A DNA stretch of 64,000 nt, from positions 31,272 through 95,271 of the forward strand of contig CALRJS020000011.1 in assembly GCA_943367595.1 (NCBI GenBank), written 5' to 3'. This DNA comes from MW101C3 sp943367595 (lineage in GTDB: Bacteria; Cyanobacteriota; Cyanobacteriia; PCC-6307; Cyanobiaceae). The notes below the pieces were generated by a model. That model was not told the origin of the DNA, ran no database searches, and saw only the letters and a list, made by a program, of their open reading frames with translations. Shown here piece after piece: positions 28,119 to 36,949 of this stretch. Within the stretch, counting starts at the first letter, position 1, and the number at the start of each line of letters is the position of its first letter. The translations under genes were made by a program, and so were the position numbers.

Positions 28119-29033
28119 ATGCAGCTGCAGGCGGAACTGGTGCACGCCGAACCCGGACAGCGGGTGGTGAAGGTGAGCGCCTGGGACCAGGGCGCCCTGA
28201 TCGGCAGCGCTCTGGGCGAGGCCGCCACGGCGGAACTGGCGGAAGACCGCGCCATCGAGCGCCTGCGGCGGCGATGGTCCCCAAGCGGCGCCACTGCCCC
28301 CGCCAGGCCGGAGCCGGTGGGTGCGGCGCAGGCACCACCACTGAAGCCAGCCATCAGCGCGGATGAGGCAGAGCAGCCGCTGTTGGCGCTGGGCAGCGAG
28401 GCTGAACCAGCCCAGGCGGCAGTGGTGCCTGTGGTTTCGCAAGCTCCGCTTTCCTCACCAGCCGCCCAGGCCCCTGTGCCCCTGCAGGCGCCCCCGGCGC
28501 CGGTTCAGGCTTCCGCCCCGCAAGCCCACGAGCCGTCAGCCCCCGCCGGTGCCACGCCGGCCTCAACAGCGGCGCCAGCCCGTGCCGCAGCGGCGCCCAC
28601 GCCCGAGGGCGTTTCCCCCTCGGAGCCGGACGTCACAGCTGATCCCGAAGACTGGAGCGACGAACTGGCCCAGGTGGAGCTGGAACTGAAGCGACTGGGC
28701 TGGGGCCGGGAGGAAGAGGCGGCATACCTGGCGCGGGCCTTCAACCATCCGAGCCGCAGCCGCCTGGTGCGCTACGTGGATCTGATGGGCTATCTCAATG
28801 CCCTGCAGCAACTGGCGCCCGGCAGCCGGCCGGAGCAGGCCGCCACCCCCCTGCGTCGCCGCGACCTGCTGGATCAGAGCGACCAGCTGCTCGGCCAGCT
28901 GCAGTGGGGAGCGGCAGAGGGGCGCGCCTTCCTGGAGCAGCACTTTCAACTCAACAGCCGCCAGCAGCTCAATGATCAGCAGCTGCTGCAGTTCAACATG
29001 CTGCTGGAGGATCAGCTGGCCACCGGAGCATGA
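28119..29033 (+). CDS. Unknown protein with duplicated 43-residue helical motif
   Basis: 304 residues from the ATG at 28119. Residues 1-53 form a small folded segment (MQLQAELVHAEPGQRVVKVS...RAIERLRRRW). Residues ~54-175 are Ala/Pro-rich and probably disordered. The C-terminus has two tandem copies of one motif, 190-232 (LKRLGWGREEEAAYLARAFN) and 258-300 (LGQLQWGAAEGRAFLEQHFQ), each continuing through SR..L...LL..N.L..QL. I do not recognise the family. It is divergent from terC with 59 bases between starts. Confidence 0.65.
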   Translation: MQLQAELVHAEPGQRVVKVSAWDQGALIGSALGEAATAELAEDRAIERLRRRWSPSGATAPARPEPVGAAQAPPLKPAISADEAEQPLLALGSEAEPAQAAVVPVVSQAPLSSPAAQAPVPLQAPPAPVQASAPQAHEPSAPAGATPASTAAPARAAAAPTPEGVSPSEPDVTADPEDWSDELAQVELELKRLGWGREEEAAYLARAFNHPSRSRLVRYVDLMGYLNALQQLAPGSRPEQAATPLRRRDLLDQSDQLLGQLQWGAAEGRAFLEQHFQLNSRQQLNDQQLLQFNMLLEDQLATGA

Positions 29034-29446
29034 ACGCGGAGCTCGCTCTGGCGCTGGGCCTGGGCAGGCCACGGCCTCGCGATGCCTCAGGCTCTGGCTC
29101 CCAAGGGCCACAGCGAGCGGATGCCGATGCAGGAGAAGACATAGCGCGTGGGTAGCAGGAGACTCGCCTGCAGGAGCGCTCGCTTGCAGGAGTGCTCGTG
29201 TTCAGGAGTGCTCGTTGGCACGGGGATTCATTTCCACGAAGCCTTGCGTGCCTGGCCTATTGCCGCAACAGAACCAGTACAAAAACGCTCGAACTCTCGC
29301 CATCCCAGACCTGAGAAGTGAACAGGCTTCCGGTGGGGACTTCCTGAGTTCAGATATGGAGATGTCGATCGCAAACCAGAAGCTTCTTCATTCAAGCCTC
29401 AGAGTGCCGTCATTTTCCTTCGGGCAACGGTCCATACCTTGTGGAC
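29034..29446. other. 413-base intergenic region with short repeats
   Basis: No convincing gene. A 41-codon frame starting in the previous stop has no coding character. The only structure I see is a 16-bp tandem repeat at 29167-29214. The second half is less GC-rich and probably holds the promoter of the PEP-CTERM-like gene, but no clear -10/-35 pair stands out. Confidence 0.6.
29167..29214. repeat. 16-bp tandem repeat, 3 units
   Basis: CCTGCAGGAGCGCTCG, CTTGCAGGAGTGCTCG and TGTTCAGGAGTGCTCG follow one another exactly. Confidence 0.8.
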
Positions 29447-30322
29447 ATGAACGTGCCCAAGCGGATCATCTTGTCGTCCCGAATCGTCCTCTGTCCGCGC
29501 ATCGAACACCCGGCAACCTTGGCTGCCCTCGGCTCGCCCCTGCGCCGCACTGCCTGCGCAAAGCTTGCAGGAGCCGCGCGCTTCGGTGGATCGATGGTGG
29601 CAGGCTGGCTGGTTCTGAGCGTCCTGGCAGGCACCCCGGCCCGTGCCGCCTATGTGCTCAACCTCACGGAAACCGAAGCCGGCGTGTTCGGCCAAGGCAG
29701 TGGCTCCATCAACCTGAGCGGACTGACCAAAACATCGGAAGGAATCTTGCCGGGGGCGGCACGGGCACTGGCCGGCCTGGAGATCATCGGCGCCCAGGCA
29801 GAAGCAGATCAATACTCGGGACTGATCAGTGGCCCCTCAGGATTCGGCGCCGGGGATCTGATCAGCCTGGCCACAACGGGATCGGGTTTCATCATCGGCG
29901 TCTTTGGATCGGCAAACACTCCCAACGGCCCAACATTGTTCTCTCCGAGCGATATCATTCTCCCCAACAACTACATCTCTGGAGCCGATCTTGGTGTGTC
30001 CACAGCAGAATGGACAGGCGCCTCTTTCGCCAGCCTGGGCATCAGTCCAGGCACCTACATCTGGCAATGGGATACAGGCTCCGGCACCGATAGCTTCACC
30101 TTGAACACCGTGCCCGTGCCCGGTCCCTTGCCGGTCCTGGGCGCAGGCATCGCCTTCGGTTGGAGCCGGAAAATCAGGCGGCGCCTCACCTCCAGGTCCC
30201 GACCAGCGACCATCCTGAGCAGCAGCCAAACCTCCGCGTGCCTAGTGGCCCCGCTGCAGAGCGGCTCCAGTCCAGCGGCCGCTCAGCCGGCAGCTGCAAG
30301 CTCAACCTCCAGACTCGGCTGA
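29447..30322 (+). CDS. Exported protein with PEP-CTERM-like sorting signal
   Basis: 291 residues from the ATG at 29447 (a GTG lies two codons earlier; an ATG at 29594 starts right at the hydrophobic stretch). A signal peptide ends near residue 67 (GWLVLSVLAGTPARAA). The mature part is Gly/Ser/Thr-rich beta-type sequence without a known domain. Residues ~222-247 have the exosortase-type tripartite signal: VPVPGPLP, a hydrophobic run LGAGIAFG, and the basic cluster SRKIRRRL. Unusually, 44 further Ser/Ala-rich residues follow, so the signal is not terminal. No exosortase gene lies in the window. The stop is 14 bases from the stop of the convergent HEAIH gene. Confidence 0.65.
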   Translation: MNVPKRIILSSRIVLCPRIEHPATLAALGSPLRRTACAKLAGAARFGGSMVAGWLVLSVLAGTPARAAYVLNLTETEAGVFGQGSGSINLSGLTKTSEGILPGAARALAGLEIIGAQAEADQYSGLISGPSGFGAGDLISLATTGSGFIIGVFGSANTPNGPTLFSPSDIILPNNYISGADLGVSTAEWTGASFASLGISPGTYIWQWDTGSGTDSFTLNTVPVPGPLPVLGAGIAFGWSRKIRRRLTSRSRPATILSSSQTSACLVAPLQSGSSPAAAQPAAASSTSRLG

Positions 30323-30344
30323 ACGCTGGCGGCCGCTCAGCCGG
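30275..30344. repeat. 16-bp direct repeat flanking the two convergent stops
   Basis: GCGGCCGCTCAGCCGG is present perfectly at 30275-30290 and 30329-30344. The first copy is inside the tail of the PEP-CTERM-like gene; the second contains the stop codon of the convergent HEAIH gene. Confidence 0.75.
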
Positions 30345-31164
30345 GCCGGGCAGACGTCCATCCCGCCGGTGGGCGGCATTCCTGGCTGATCAGGGCGGCC
30401 CCTTTCTCCAGCTGGTCCTGATGGGCGTAGGCCTCGCGCTCCAGCTGGCGCTCCAGGGGCGAGAGGTTGGCGTAGATCGGGTCGTTGAGCTGCCCCTGGG
30501 CCTGGGGCTGGGCGGAAATGGAGAGGCCAAGCTGCTTGGGCGGGGCGGACACCCCCCCGCGACGGCAGCTCTGCGCCACATGGATGGCCTCATGGTTCAG
30601 CACCATGGCAAAGGTGGCGCTGCCCTGGTCCACCACCTCCGACTTGATGCGGATCGTGCGGGCGGCAGGGTCCCACTCACCAGCGGCGCCGGCCTTGCGG
30701 GGCGGACCCAGCACCACCTGCACCCCCACCCGCTGCAGCTGATCGAGCAGATCGCTGATCGCCTGCCGCTCGCGCTCGAAGCCCGGCGGATCGAGCATCA
30801 GCGCGCGGATCTGCTGGATCGAAAGCTTGGGGTCTCCCTCGCGGCGCCGGTAGCGGTAACGCACACCGCCGTCAGGCAGCACTTCGGCCTGCGGCTGCCA
30901 GTCGACGTCGGCCTGCTCCAGGCGCACCATCAGGTCTCCGGCCGTGGAGGGATCGAGGGCCACATCGCCCGGTCGCAGCGGGGCCGGGGGCCGGGCAAAC
31001 AGCGTGTCCGACACCTGAAACGGCAACGCTTCCAGAGCGCCGAGGGTTTCGCCCCTGCGCTCGGGCGGTGCCACCGCCAGGCCCGCCAGCAACATGGCAC
31101 CGCCCAGCAGCGCCAGCGGCAGCACAGGAGCGCCCGATCCACGCGGGGGATGGTGCCGGCTCAC
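30337..31164 (-). CDS. Putative anchored HExxH metalloprotein, copy A
   Basis: 275 residues. An N-terminal hydrophobic segment (~14-33, LPLALLGGAMLLAGLAVA) suggests export or anchoring. The conserved core starts at LPDGGVRYRYRRREGD and contains VLNHEAIHVAQSC (HEAIH 191-195), the zinc-peptidase HExxH pattern. A later acidic motif LEREAYAHQ (Glu244, His248) could supply the third ligand. Cys200 and Cys263 are also shared with copy B at 49639-50454 and could form a disulfide. I do not recognise a named family. Proteolytic activity is an inference from the motif. Confidence 0.65.
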   Translation of the reverse strand: MSRHHPPRGSGAPVLPLALLGGAMLLAGLAVAPPERRGETLGALEALPFQVSDTLFARPPAPLRPGDVALDPSTAGDLMVRLEQADVDWQPQAEVLPDGGVRYRYRRREGDPKLSIQQIRALMLDPPGFERERQAISDLLDQLQRVGVQVVLGPPRKAGAAGEWDPAARTIRIKSEVVDQGSATFAMVLNHEAIHVAQSCRRGGVSAPPKQLGLSISAQPQAQGQLNDPIYANLSPLERQLEREAYAHQDQLEKGAALISQECRPPAGWTSARPG

Positions 31165-31265
31165 TCCCAGACATCAATGCGCTTCCAATGATGGTCGATC
31201 TGCGCGGCCAAAGCAGCGACAGGAGTGCAACTGCCAGGATCGGGGGCCCTGCGCTTCAACACCCG

Positions 31266-34200
31266 ATGCCCCTCACCGCCCTGGTGCGCCAGCTCGAGCA
31301 GGTGCCCCTCACCGGTGAGGTGCTGCAACGGATCGAGCGTCCGGAGCGGCTGAGCCTGCGGGGCGCCTCGCGGGCCGGCCGGGCCCTGATCGCCAGTGCC
31401 CTGGCCCGGCAGCGGCAGGCGCCCCTGCTGGTGATCGTGCCCACGCTGGAGGAGGCGGGCCGCTGGACGGCGCTGCTGGAACTGATGGGCTGGCCCACCG
31501 CCCAGCTGTATCCCACCAGTGAGGGCTCGCCCTACGAACCCTTCGATCCCACCACCGAAATCACCTGGGGGCAGCTGCAGGTGCTCGCCGAGCTGGTGGA
31601 TGCGGGCAGCGCCGACGGCAACGGCCGGCCCTGGCAGGGCGCCGTGGTGGCCACCGAGCGGGCCCTGCAACCCCACCTGCCGCCGCCTGCAGCCCTGGCC
31701 GCCCGCTGCCTGTGCCTGCGCAAGGGCGACACGGTGGACCTGGACCAGCTGGCCGACACCCTCAGCCGCCTCGGCTACGAGCGGGTACCCACGATCGAGC
31801 AGGAGGGCAGCTGGAGCCGCCGCGGCGACATTGTGGATGTGTTTCCGGTGAGCGCCGAGCTGCCGGTGCGGCTGGAGTTTTTCGGCGAGGAGCTGGAGAA
31901 GCTCAAGGAATTCGACCCCGCCACCCAGCGTTCGCTCGATGCCACCGAGGCGGTGCGGCTCACCCCCAGTGGCTACGGCCCGCTGGTGGCCGATGCCCTG
32001 CGGGAAACGATGCCGGCCGGGCTCGAGGGGCTGCTGCAGCCGGAAGCGCTCGATCAGCTGCTGGAGGGCGGCACGCCGGAGGGAATGCGGCGGCTGATGG
32101 GCCTGGCCTGGGCGCGGCCCGCCTCCCTGCTGGATTACCTGCCCGCCAGCACGTTGATTGCGGTGGATGAGCGGCGCCATTGCCGCGCCCACGGCCAGCA
32201 GTGGTTCGATCACGCCGACAGCCACCACGGCGAGGTGCAGGCGGAGCTGGCGGCAGCCAGCGGCCAGCCGGTGGTGCTGCCCGCCCTGCTGCACCGGCCG
32301 CCCGAGCAGGCCCTTGAAGATGTCGAGTCGTTCGCCGGCTTCGATCTGGCCGAACTGGCCGAAACCGACCGCCACCCCAACGCCTTCGATCTCTCCAGCC
32401 GTCCGGTGCCGGCCCATCCGAACGCCTTCGGCCGCCTGGCAGCGCTGGTGAAGGGGTACCAGCAGGAGAAGGCAAAGGTGTGGCTGCTCTCCGCCCAGCC
32501 GTCGCGGGCAGTGGCGCTGCTGGAGGAGCACGACTGCATCGCCCGCTTCGTGCCCAACCCGCACGACTTCCCGGCGATCGAGCGGCTGGTGGAGCAGAGC
32601 ACGCCGGTGGCGCTCAAGCTCAAAGGCACCGCCGAGCTGGAGGGGCTGCAGCTGCCGGCCTGGAAGCTGGTGCTGCTCACCGATCGGGAGTTCTTCGGGC
32701 AGCACAGCCTGGCCGCCAGCGGCTACGTGCGCCGGCGCCGCAAGGCGGCCAGCCGCACGGTGGATCCGGGCAAGATGCAGCCCGGCGATTTCGTGGTGCA
32801 CCGCAACCACGGCATCGGCCGTTTCCTGAAGCTGGAGAAGCTGGCGATCAGCGGCGAAAGCCGCGACTACCTGGTGGTGCAATACGCCGACGGCACCTTG
32901 AGGGTGGCCGCCGACCAGCTGGGCAGCCTGGGCCGCTACCGCGCCAGCACCGACACACCGCCGGAGCTCAACCGCATGGGCGGGGTGGCCTGGGCGCGGG
33001 CCAAGGAACGGGCGCTCAAGGCGGTGCGCAAGGTGGCGCTCGATCTGGTGAAGCTCTACGCGGAGCGCCATCAGGCCCCCGGCATCGTGTTTCCGCCCGA
33101 TGGTCCGTGGCAAAGCGAGCTGGAGGATTCCTTCCCCTACGAGCCCACGCCGGATCAGGTGAAGGCGATCGCGGAAGTGAAACGCGACATGGAGACCGCC
33201 AAGCCGATGGACCGGCTGGTGTGCGGCGATGTGGGCTTCGGCAAGACCGAGGTGGCGATCCGGGCGTTGTTCAAGGCCGTCACCGCCGGACGTCAGGCGG
33301 CCCTGCTGGCCCCCACCACGGTGCTGGCCCAGCAGCACTGGCGCACATTGAGCGAACGCTTCGCGCCCTACCCGCTCAAGGTGGCGCTGCTCAACCGCTT
33401 CCGCACGGCGCAGGAACGCAAGGCGATCCAGGAAGGGCTGGCCGCCGGCACGATCGACATCGTGGTGGGCACCCACCAGCTGCTGGGCAAGGGCACCAGC
33501 TTCAAGCAGCTGGGGCTGCTGGTGGTGGATGAGGAGCAGCGCTTCGGTGTGAACCAGAAGGAGAAGATCAAGGCGCTGCGCAAAGACGTCGACGTGCTGA
33601 CGCTTTCCGCCACGCCGATTCCGCGCACGCTCTACATGAGCCTGTCGGGGGTGCGGGAGATGAGCCTGATCACCACGCCGCCACCGCTGCGCCGCCCGAT
33701 CAAGACGCACCTGGCCGCCCGCGACGACGAGGCGGTGCGCAGCGCCATCCGCCAGGAACTGGATCGCGGCGGCCAGGTGTTCTACGTGGTGCCGCGGGTG
33801 GAGGGGATCGAGGAGGTGGCGGGCCAGCTGCGCGAGATGCTGCCGGGCCTGAAGTTGCTGGTGGCCCACGGCCAGATGGCCGAAGGGGAACTGGAGAGCG
33901 CGATGGTGGCCTTCAATGCCGGCGAAGCCGACGTGATGCTCTGCACCACGATCATCGAAAGCGGCCTGGATATCCCACGGGTGAACACGATTCTGGTGGA
34001 AGACGCCCACAGATTCGGTCTGGCCCAGCTGTATCAACTGCGCGGCCGGGTGGGCCGCAGCGGCATCCAGGCCCATGCCTGGTTGTTCTATCCAGGCGAT
34101 GGCGCCTTGAGTGAGGCGGCGCGGCAGCGGCTGCGGGCGATCCAGGAGTTCGCGCAACTGGGCAGCGGCTACCAGCTGGCCATGCGTGACATGGAGATCC

Positions 34201-34859
34201 GCGGCGTGGGCAACCTGCTGGGGGTGGAGCAGAGCGGCCAACTGGAAGCGATCGGCTTCGACCTCTATATGGAGATGCTGCAGGAAAGCCTGGCGGAGAT
34301 CCAGGGCCAGGACATCCCGGTGGTGGAGGACACCCAGATCGATCTGCCGATCACCGCCTTCATCCCCGCCGACTGGATCACCGAAGCGGACGAGAAGATG
34401 GCCGCCTACCGGGCTGCTGCCGGCTGCACCGCCAAGAGCGAACTGCTCCAGCTGGCTGCCGACTGGGTGGACCGCTACGGCGCACTGCCAGCGCCGGTGC
34501 AGAGCCTGCTGCAGTTGATGGAACTCAAACTGCTGGCCAAACGCTGCGGCTTCTCCCGCCTCAAGCCCGAAAAGCCCAACATCGTGCTGGAAACCCCCAT
34601 GGAGGAGCCCGCCTTCCGGCTGCTGCGCCAGGGCCTGCCCCAGCACCTGCACGGCCGGTTGGTGTACCAGGGCGGCGCCGGCAGCACCGCCAAAGTGCTG
34701 GCCCGCGGCCTCAGCGTGCTCCCCGCCGACAAGCAGCTCGACACCCTGATGGAGTGGCTCACCGCCATGGCCGGCCAGATCCCCGCCGCCGATGGCCTCA
34801 CCGACGCCCAGCGCGAGGACCAGGCCGCCGCCAGGAACGCGGCGGTGTTGGTGGTTTGA
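31266..34859 (+). CDS. mfd: Transcription-repair coupling factor Mfd
   Basis: 1197 residues from the ATG at 31266; the longer frame upstream runs over the HEAIH gene. Mfd removes stalled RNA polymerase at lesions and recruits UvrA. The UvrB-like N-terminal region contains the YPTSEGSPYEPFDP loop. The RNA-polymerase-interacting CarD-like domain starts near 500 (MQPGDFVVHRNHGIGRFLKL). The RecG-like translocase has Walker A GDVGFGKTE (~650), DEEQRFGV and TLSATPIPRTLYMSLSG, and the TRG region QLGSGYQLAMRDMEIRGVGNLLG is intact. The C-terminal UvrA-binding domain closes the protein. Confidence 0.97.
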   Translation: MPLTALVRQLEQVPLTGEVLQRIERPERLSLRGASRAGRALIASALARQRQAPLLVIVPTLEEAGRWTALLELMGWPTAQLYPTSEGSPYEPFDPTTEITWGQLQVLAELVDAGSADGNGRPWQGAVVATERALQPHLPPPAALAARCLCLRKGDTVDLDQLADTLSRLGYERVPTIEQEGSWSRRGDIVDVFPVSAELPVRLEFFGEELEKLKEFDPATQRSLDATEAVRLTPSGYGPLVADALRETMPAGLEGLLQPEALDQLLEGGTPEGMRRLMGLAWARPASLLDYLPASTLIAVDERRHCRAHGQQWFDHADSHHGEVQAELAAASGQPVVLPALLHRPPEQALEDVESFAGFDLAELAETDRHPNAFDLSSRPVPAHPNAFGRLAALVKGYQQEKAKVWLLSAQPSRAVALLEEHDCIARFVPNPHDFPAIERLVEQSTPVALKLKGTAELEGLQLPAWKLVLLTDREFFGQHSLAASGYVRRRRKAASRTVDPGKMQPGDFVVHRNHGIGRFLKLEKLAISGESRDYLVVQYADGTLRVAADQLGSLGRYRASTDTPPELNRMGGVAWARAKERALKAVRKVALDLVKLYAERHQAPGIVFPPDGPWQSELEDSFPYEPTPDQVKAIAEVKRDMETAKPMDRLVCGDVGFGKTEVAIRALFKAVTAGRQAALLAPTTVLAQQHWRTLSERFAPYPLKVALLNRFRTAQERKAIQEGLAAGTIDIVVGTHQLLGKGTSFKQLGLLVVDEEQRFGVNQKEKIKALRKDVDVLTLSATPIPRTLYMSLSGVREMSLITTPPPLRRPIKTHLAARDDEAVRSAIRQELDRGGQVFYVVPRVEGIEEVAGQLREMLPGLKLLVAHGQMAEGELESAMVAFNAGEADVMLCTTIIESGLDIPRVNTILVEDAHRFGLAQLYQLRGRVGRSGIQAHAWLFYPGDGALSEAARQRLRAIQEFAQLGSGYQLAMRDMEIRGVGNLLGVEQSGQLEAIGFDLYMEMLQESLAEIQGQDIPVVEDTQIDLPITAFIPADWITEADEKMAAYRAAAGCTAKSELLQLAADWVDRYGALPAPVQSLLQLMELKLLAKRCGFSRLKPEKPNIVLETPMEEPAFRLLRQGLPQHLHGRLVYQGGAGSTAKVLARGLSVLPADKQLDTLMEWLTAMAGQIPAADGLTDAQREDQAAARNAAVLVV

Positions 34860-34968
34860 GGGGGGGGGCAGCGTGTTGGCCAGTGGTGTCACCCCCCGAC
34901 AAGCTTCCGATTCTCTTCACCCTCATCCTCGCAAAACTTCGTTACAGTTCCGAAAAGGTCAGGGCTCG

Positions 34969-35148
34969 ATGGGCGAATTCGTTGCTTCCGGTGGGGTTTC
35001 GGCAGGGCTGCAAAGCGGCGTGGGCCTCGTTTCGGCCCTGATCAGCGTGATCGCCCTGGGGTTGTTCGCCCTGTTCCAGGACGAAAACCAGAACAACGAC
35101 GACGACGACTCCAACCCCGGTGGCGGCCTCATGCAACCGGTGGCCTGA
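34969..35148 (+). CDS. Small single-helix membrane protein
   Basis: 59 residues from the ATG at 34969, which follows an A/G-rich stretch (AAAAGGTCAGGG) that may serve as a weak ribosome site. One hydrophobic helix (VGLVSALISVIALGLFALF) is followed by a very acidic Asn/Asp tract (DENQNNDDDDSN) and a Gly-rich end with a terminal LMQPVA. The shape resembles cyanobacterial small thylakoid proteins, but I cannot assign it to a named photosystem or NDH subunit. It stands alone, 109 bases after mfd. Confidence 0.6.
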   Translation: MGEFVASGGVSAGLQSGVGLVSALISVIALGLFALFQDENQNNDDDDSNPGGGLMQPVA

Positions 35149-35483
35149 AGCTCTGATCCACAGCGCTTACCGGGCTCAGAGAAAGAAAAGCCCTGTGGTG
35201 AGCCCCTCCGCAGCAGATCTCTATCGAGTTGTTGGTGCGCTGGATTGGCGCGCACAAGTGGAGCCTAAGTCATTGCTCCGCAGGGTTTATCCGATAAACG
35301 TTGACATTTAGGACTAACCCCATAAACGTTGCCACTGAAGAATTACCGAGTAAACCTTGTCCAATCAACCGAGCCCCGTAAATCTTTCCCCGTAAAAAAA
35401 AAGGGGGGGCAAGTGCTGGCCTGGAAAAGATGCCCCGTAAGCATTGCCCTTGAATGAAGGCGTGCCCAGGGGATAACTGCTGA
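35149..35483. other. 335-base intergenic region, partly AT-rich
   Basis: There is no coding frame of note. It holds the degenerate repeat field described at 35291-35448 and an A9G7-type homopolymer stretch near 35394-35409. Base composition drops sharply relative to both flanking genes. Confidence 0.6.
35291..35448. repeat. Degenerate spaced array of a 15-bp motif (six copies)
   Basis: Approximate copies of CCCGTAAACGTTGCC start at 35291 (CCGATAAACGTTGAC), 35319 (CCCATAAACGTTGCC), 35348 (GAGTAAACCTTGTCC), 35375 (CCCGTAAATCTTTCC), 35389 (CCCGTAAAAAA...) and 35434 (CCCGTAAGCATTGCC). Start-to-start distances are 28, 29, 27, 14 and 45, close to multiples of 14-15. It could be a decayed tandem array or a set of binding sites. 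Confidence 0.55.
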
Positions 35484-36821
35484 TCAGTTAGTGGTTCCCA
35501 GAGCAGCGGGCAGGTTCGCGCTTGAGGGGTTGTAGGGCTTGCCGGGAGCCTTGCCCACCGTGCGCAGTTGCTTCACCAAGGTGTTTTCGGCCACCCGGTA
35601 CTGCGGATCGTTGCGGGTGCCGATCTCTTCGAGCTTGAGTGATCGGGCCTCCTGCTCGCTCAGCTTCACCGTCACATCGGGCTTGATGCCGTGCTTGTGG
35701 ATGTCGCGGCCGCTGGGGGTGAGGTACTTGGCGATGGTCACGGTCATGCCGGAGCCATCCGAGAGCCCCCGCACCGACTGCACCAGTCCCTTGCCGAAGG
35801 TCTTCTGACCCACCAGCACCCCCCGCTTGTTGTCCTGCAGGGCACCGGAGAGGATTTCGCTGGCGCTGGCGGAGCCCTCGTTCACCAGGATCACCAGGGG
35901 AGCCTTGGTGAGGGCCCGGCCGTTGGCGCGCCGCACATCCTGGATGCCGTCACGGGTTTTGGTGGACACGATGATTCCTTCATCGAGCCACTGGCGGGCA
36001 ATCTCGATGCTCGCCACCAGCAGGCCACCGGGGTTGCTGCGCAGATCCAGCACGTACCCCTGCACCCCTTTGCTCTCCAGGTCGCGCAGTGCGGCGCGCA
36101 TGTCCTTGGAGGCGTTGGCGTTGAACTGCTTGAGGCGGATGTAGCCCACCTTGAAGCCATCCGGGGTGGTGTTCACCTGGTGCTCCACCGCGTGCAGCTC
36201 GATGCGGTCGCGGGTGAGCGGCATCTCCAGCACCTGGTTCTTGCGCCGCACCTGCAGGGTCACCTTGGTGCCGGCCTGACCACGGATCAGCTTCACCGCG
36301 TCTTCCGTGCTCATCCCCTTGGTGCTCTTGCCGTCGATCGAGATGATCACGTCCTTCGGCAGCACGCCGGCCCGCGAGGCGGGGGAGCCGTCGATCGGGG
36401 ACACCACCACCAGTTCCTTGGTGTCCTTGTCGAGGCTCAGTTGGATGCCGACACCGGAGAGTTCGCCCGAGGTGTCGATCTGCATCTCCTTGAACTCCCG
36501 CGGATCCATGAAGCGGGTGTAGGGATCGTCGAGGGTGCCGAGCATGCCCCGGATGGCCTCGTAGCTCTCCTTGGTGTTTCCGTAGGTTTTGGAGAGCAGA
36601 TCACGGCGCAACTTGCGCCACTGCTCCGGGGTGTATTTGCCGGTGGTGTCGAGATAATCGCGGAAAACGATCTGCCACGCCTGATCCATCACCTCCTTAG
36701 GGCTGTCGGTGATCAGGGAGGCGGCACTGGGGGCCATCAGCCATTCGCCGCCCACCACGGCAGCGGCCGCACAGGCACCGAGGCCAGCCAGGACGAGAAT
36801 GCTGGTGCTACCCCTGGACAT
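35484..36821 (-). CDS. Carboxyl-terminal processing protease (S41 family)
   Basis: 445 residues. An N-terminal signal or anchor (~8-30) is followed by a helical segment, a PDZ domain (~120-200, SGVGIQLSLDKDTKELVVVSPIDGSPASRAGV) and the S41 catalytic domain: YIRLKQFNANA, LDLRSNPGGLL, the nucleophile region NEGSASASEILSGAL and the general-base Lys in VGQKTFGKGLVQ. Cyanobacteria carry several paralogues (CtpA matures D1; CtpB/CtpC act elsewhere). This copy lacks features that would fix which one. It is periplasmic or lumenal. Confidence 0.9.
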   Translation of the reverse strand: MSRGSTSILVLAGLGACAAAAVVGGEWLMAPSAASLITDSPKEVMDQAWQIVFRDYLDTTGKYTPEQWRKLRRDLLSKTYGNTKESYEAIRGMLGTLDDPYTRFMDPREFKEMQIDTSGELSGVGIQLSLDKDTKELVVVSPIDGSPASRAGVLPKDVIISIDGKSTKGMSTEDAVKLIRGQAGTKVTLQVRRKNQVLEMPLTRDRIELHAVEHQVNTTPDGFKVGYIRLKQFNANASKDMRAALRDLESKGVQGYVLDLRSNPGGLLVASIEIARQWLDEGIIVSTKTRDGIQDVRRANGRALTKAPLVILVNEGSASASEILSGALQDNKRGVLVGQKTFGKGLVQSVRGLSDGSGMTVTIAKYLTPSGRDIHKHGIKPDVTVKLSEQEARSLKLEEIGTRNDPQYRVAENTLVKQLRTVGKAPGKPYNPSSANLPAALGTTN

Positions 36822-36949
36822 GCTCTCGGCCTCGTGAGCGTTTGTGCTGTGATCAAACTAGCCCGTGCCAGGGGGCACAGGACAGGGTGGGTCAGGGATT
36901 CAGGGGCTTCCGAATGTGACTGGCAGCGAGCCGCCAGGCAGTCACGGCC

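Noticed and set aside
29031..29156. 41-codon frame beginning ATGA on the stop of the duplicated-motif gene
   Set aside because: The overlap is attractive, but the translation is low-complexity with no recognisable feature, and the following repeats lie outside it.
31161..34892. 1243-residue open frame antisense to mfd
   Set aside because: It is the complement of a fully conserved Mfd gene; its composition (His/Gln/Gly-rich, no domains) is what the reverse of GC-rich codons gives.
35385..35430. Poly-A/poly-G run as a terminator for the protease gene
   Set aside because: On the minus strand there is a T-run, but the sequence before it does not form a convincing GC stem.
35291..35448. CRISPR array reading of the spaced 15-bp motif
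   Set aside because: Copies are too divergent, intervals too short (14-45) and irregular, and no cas genes are nearby.
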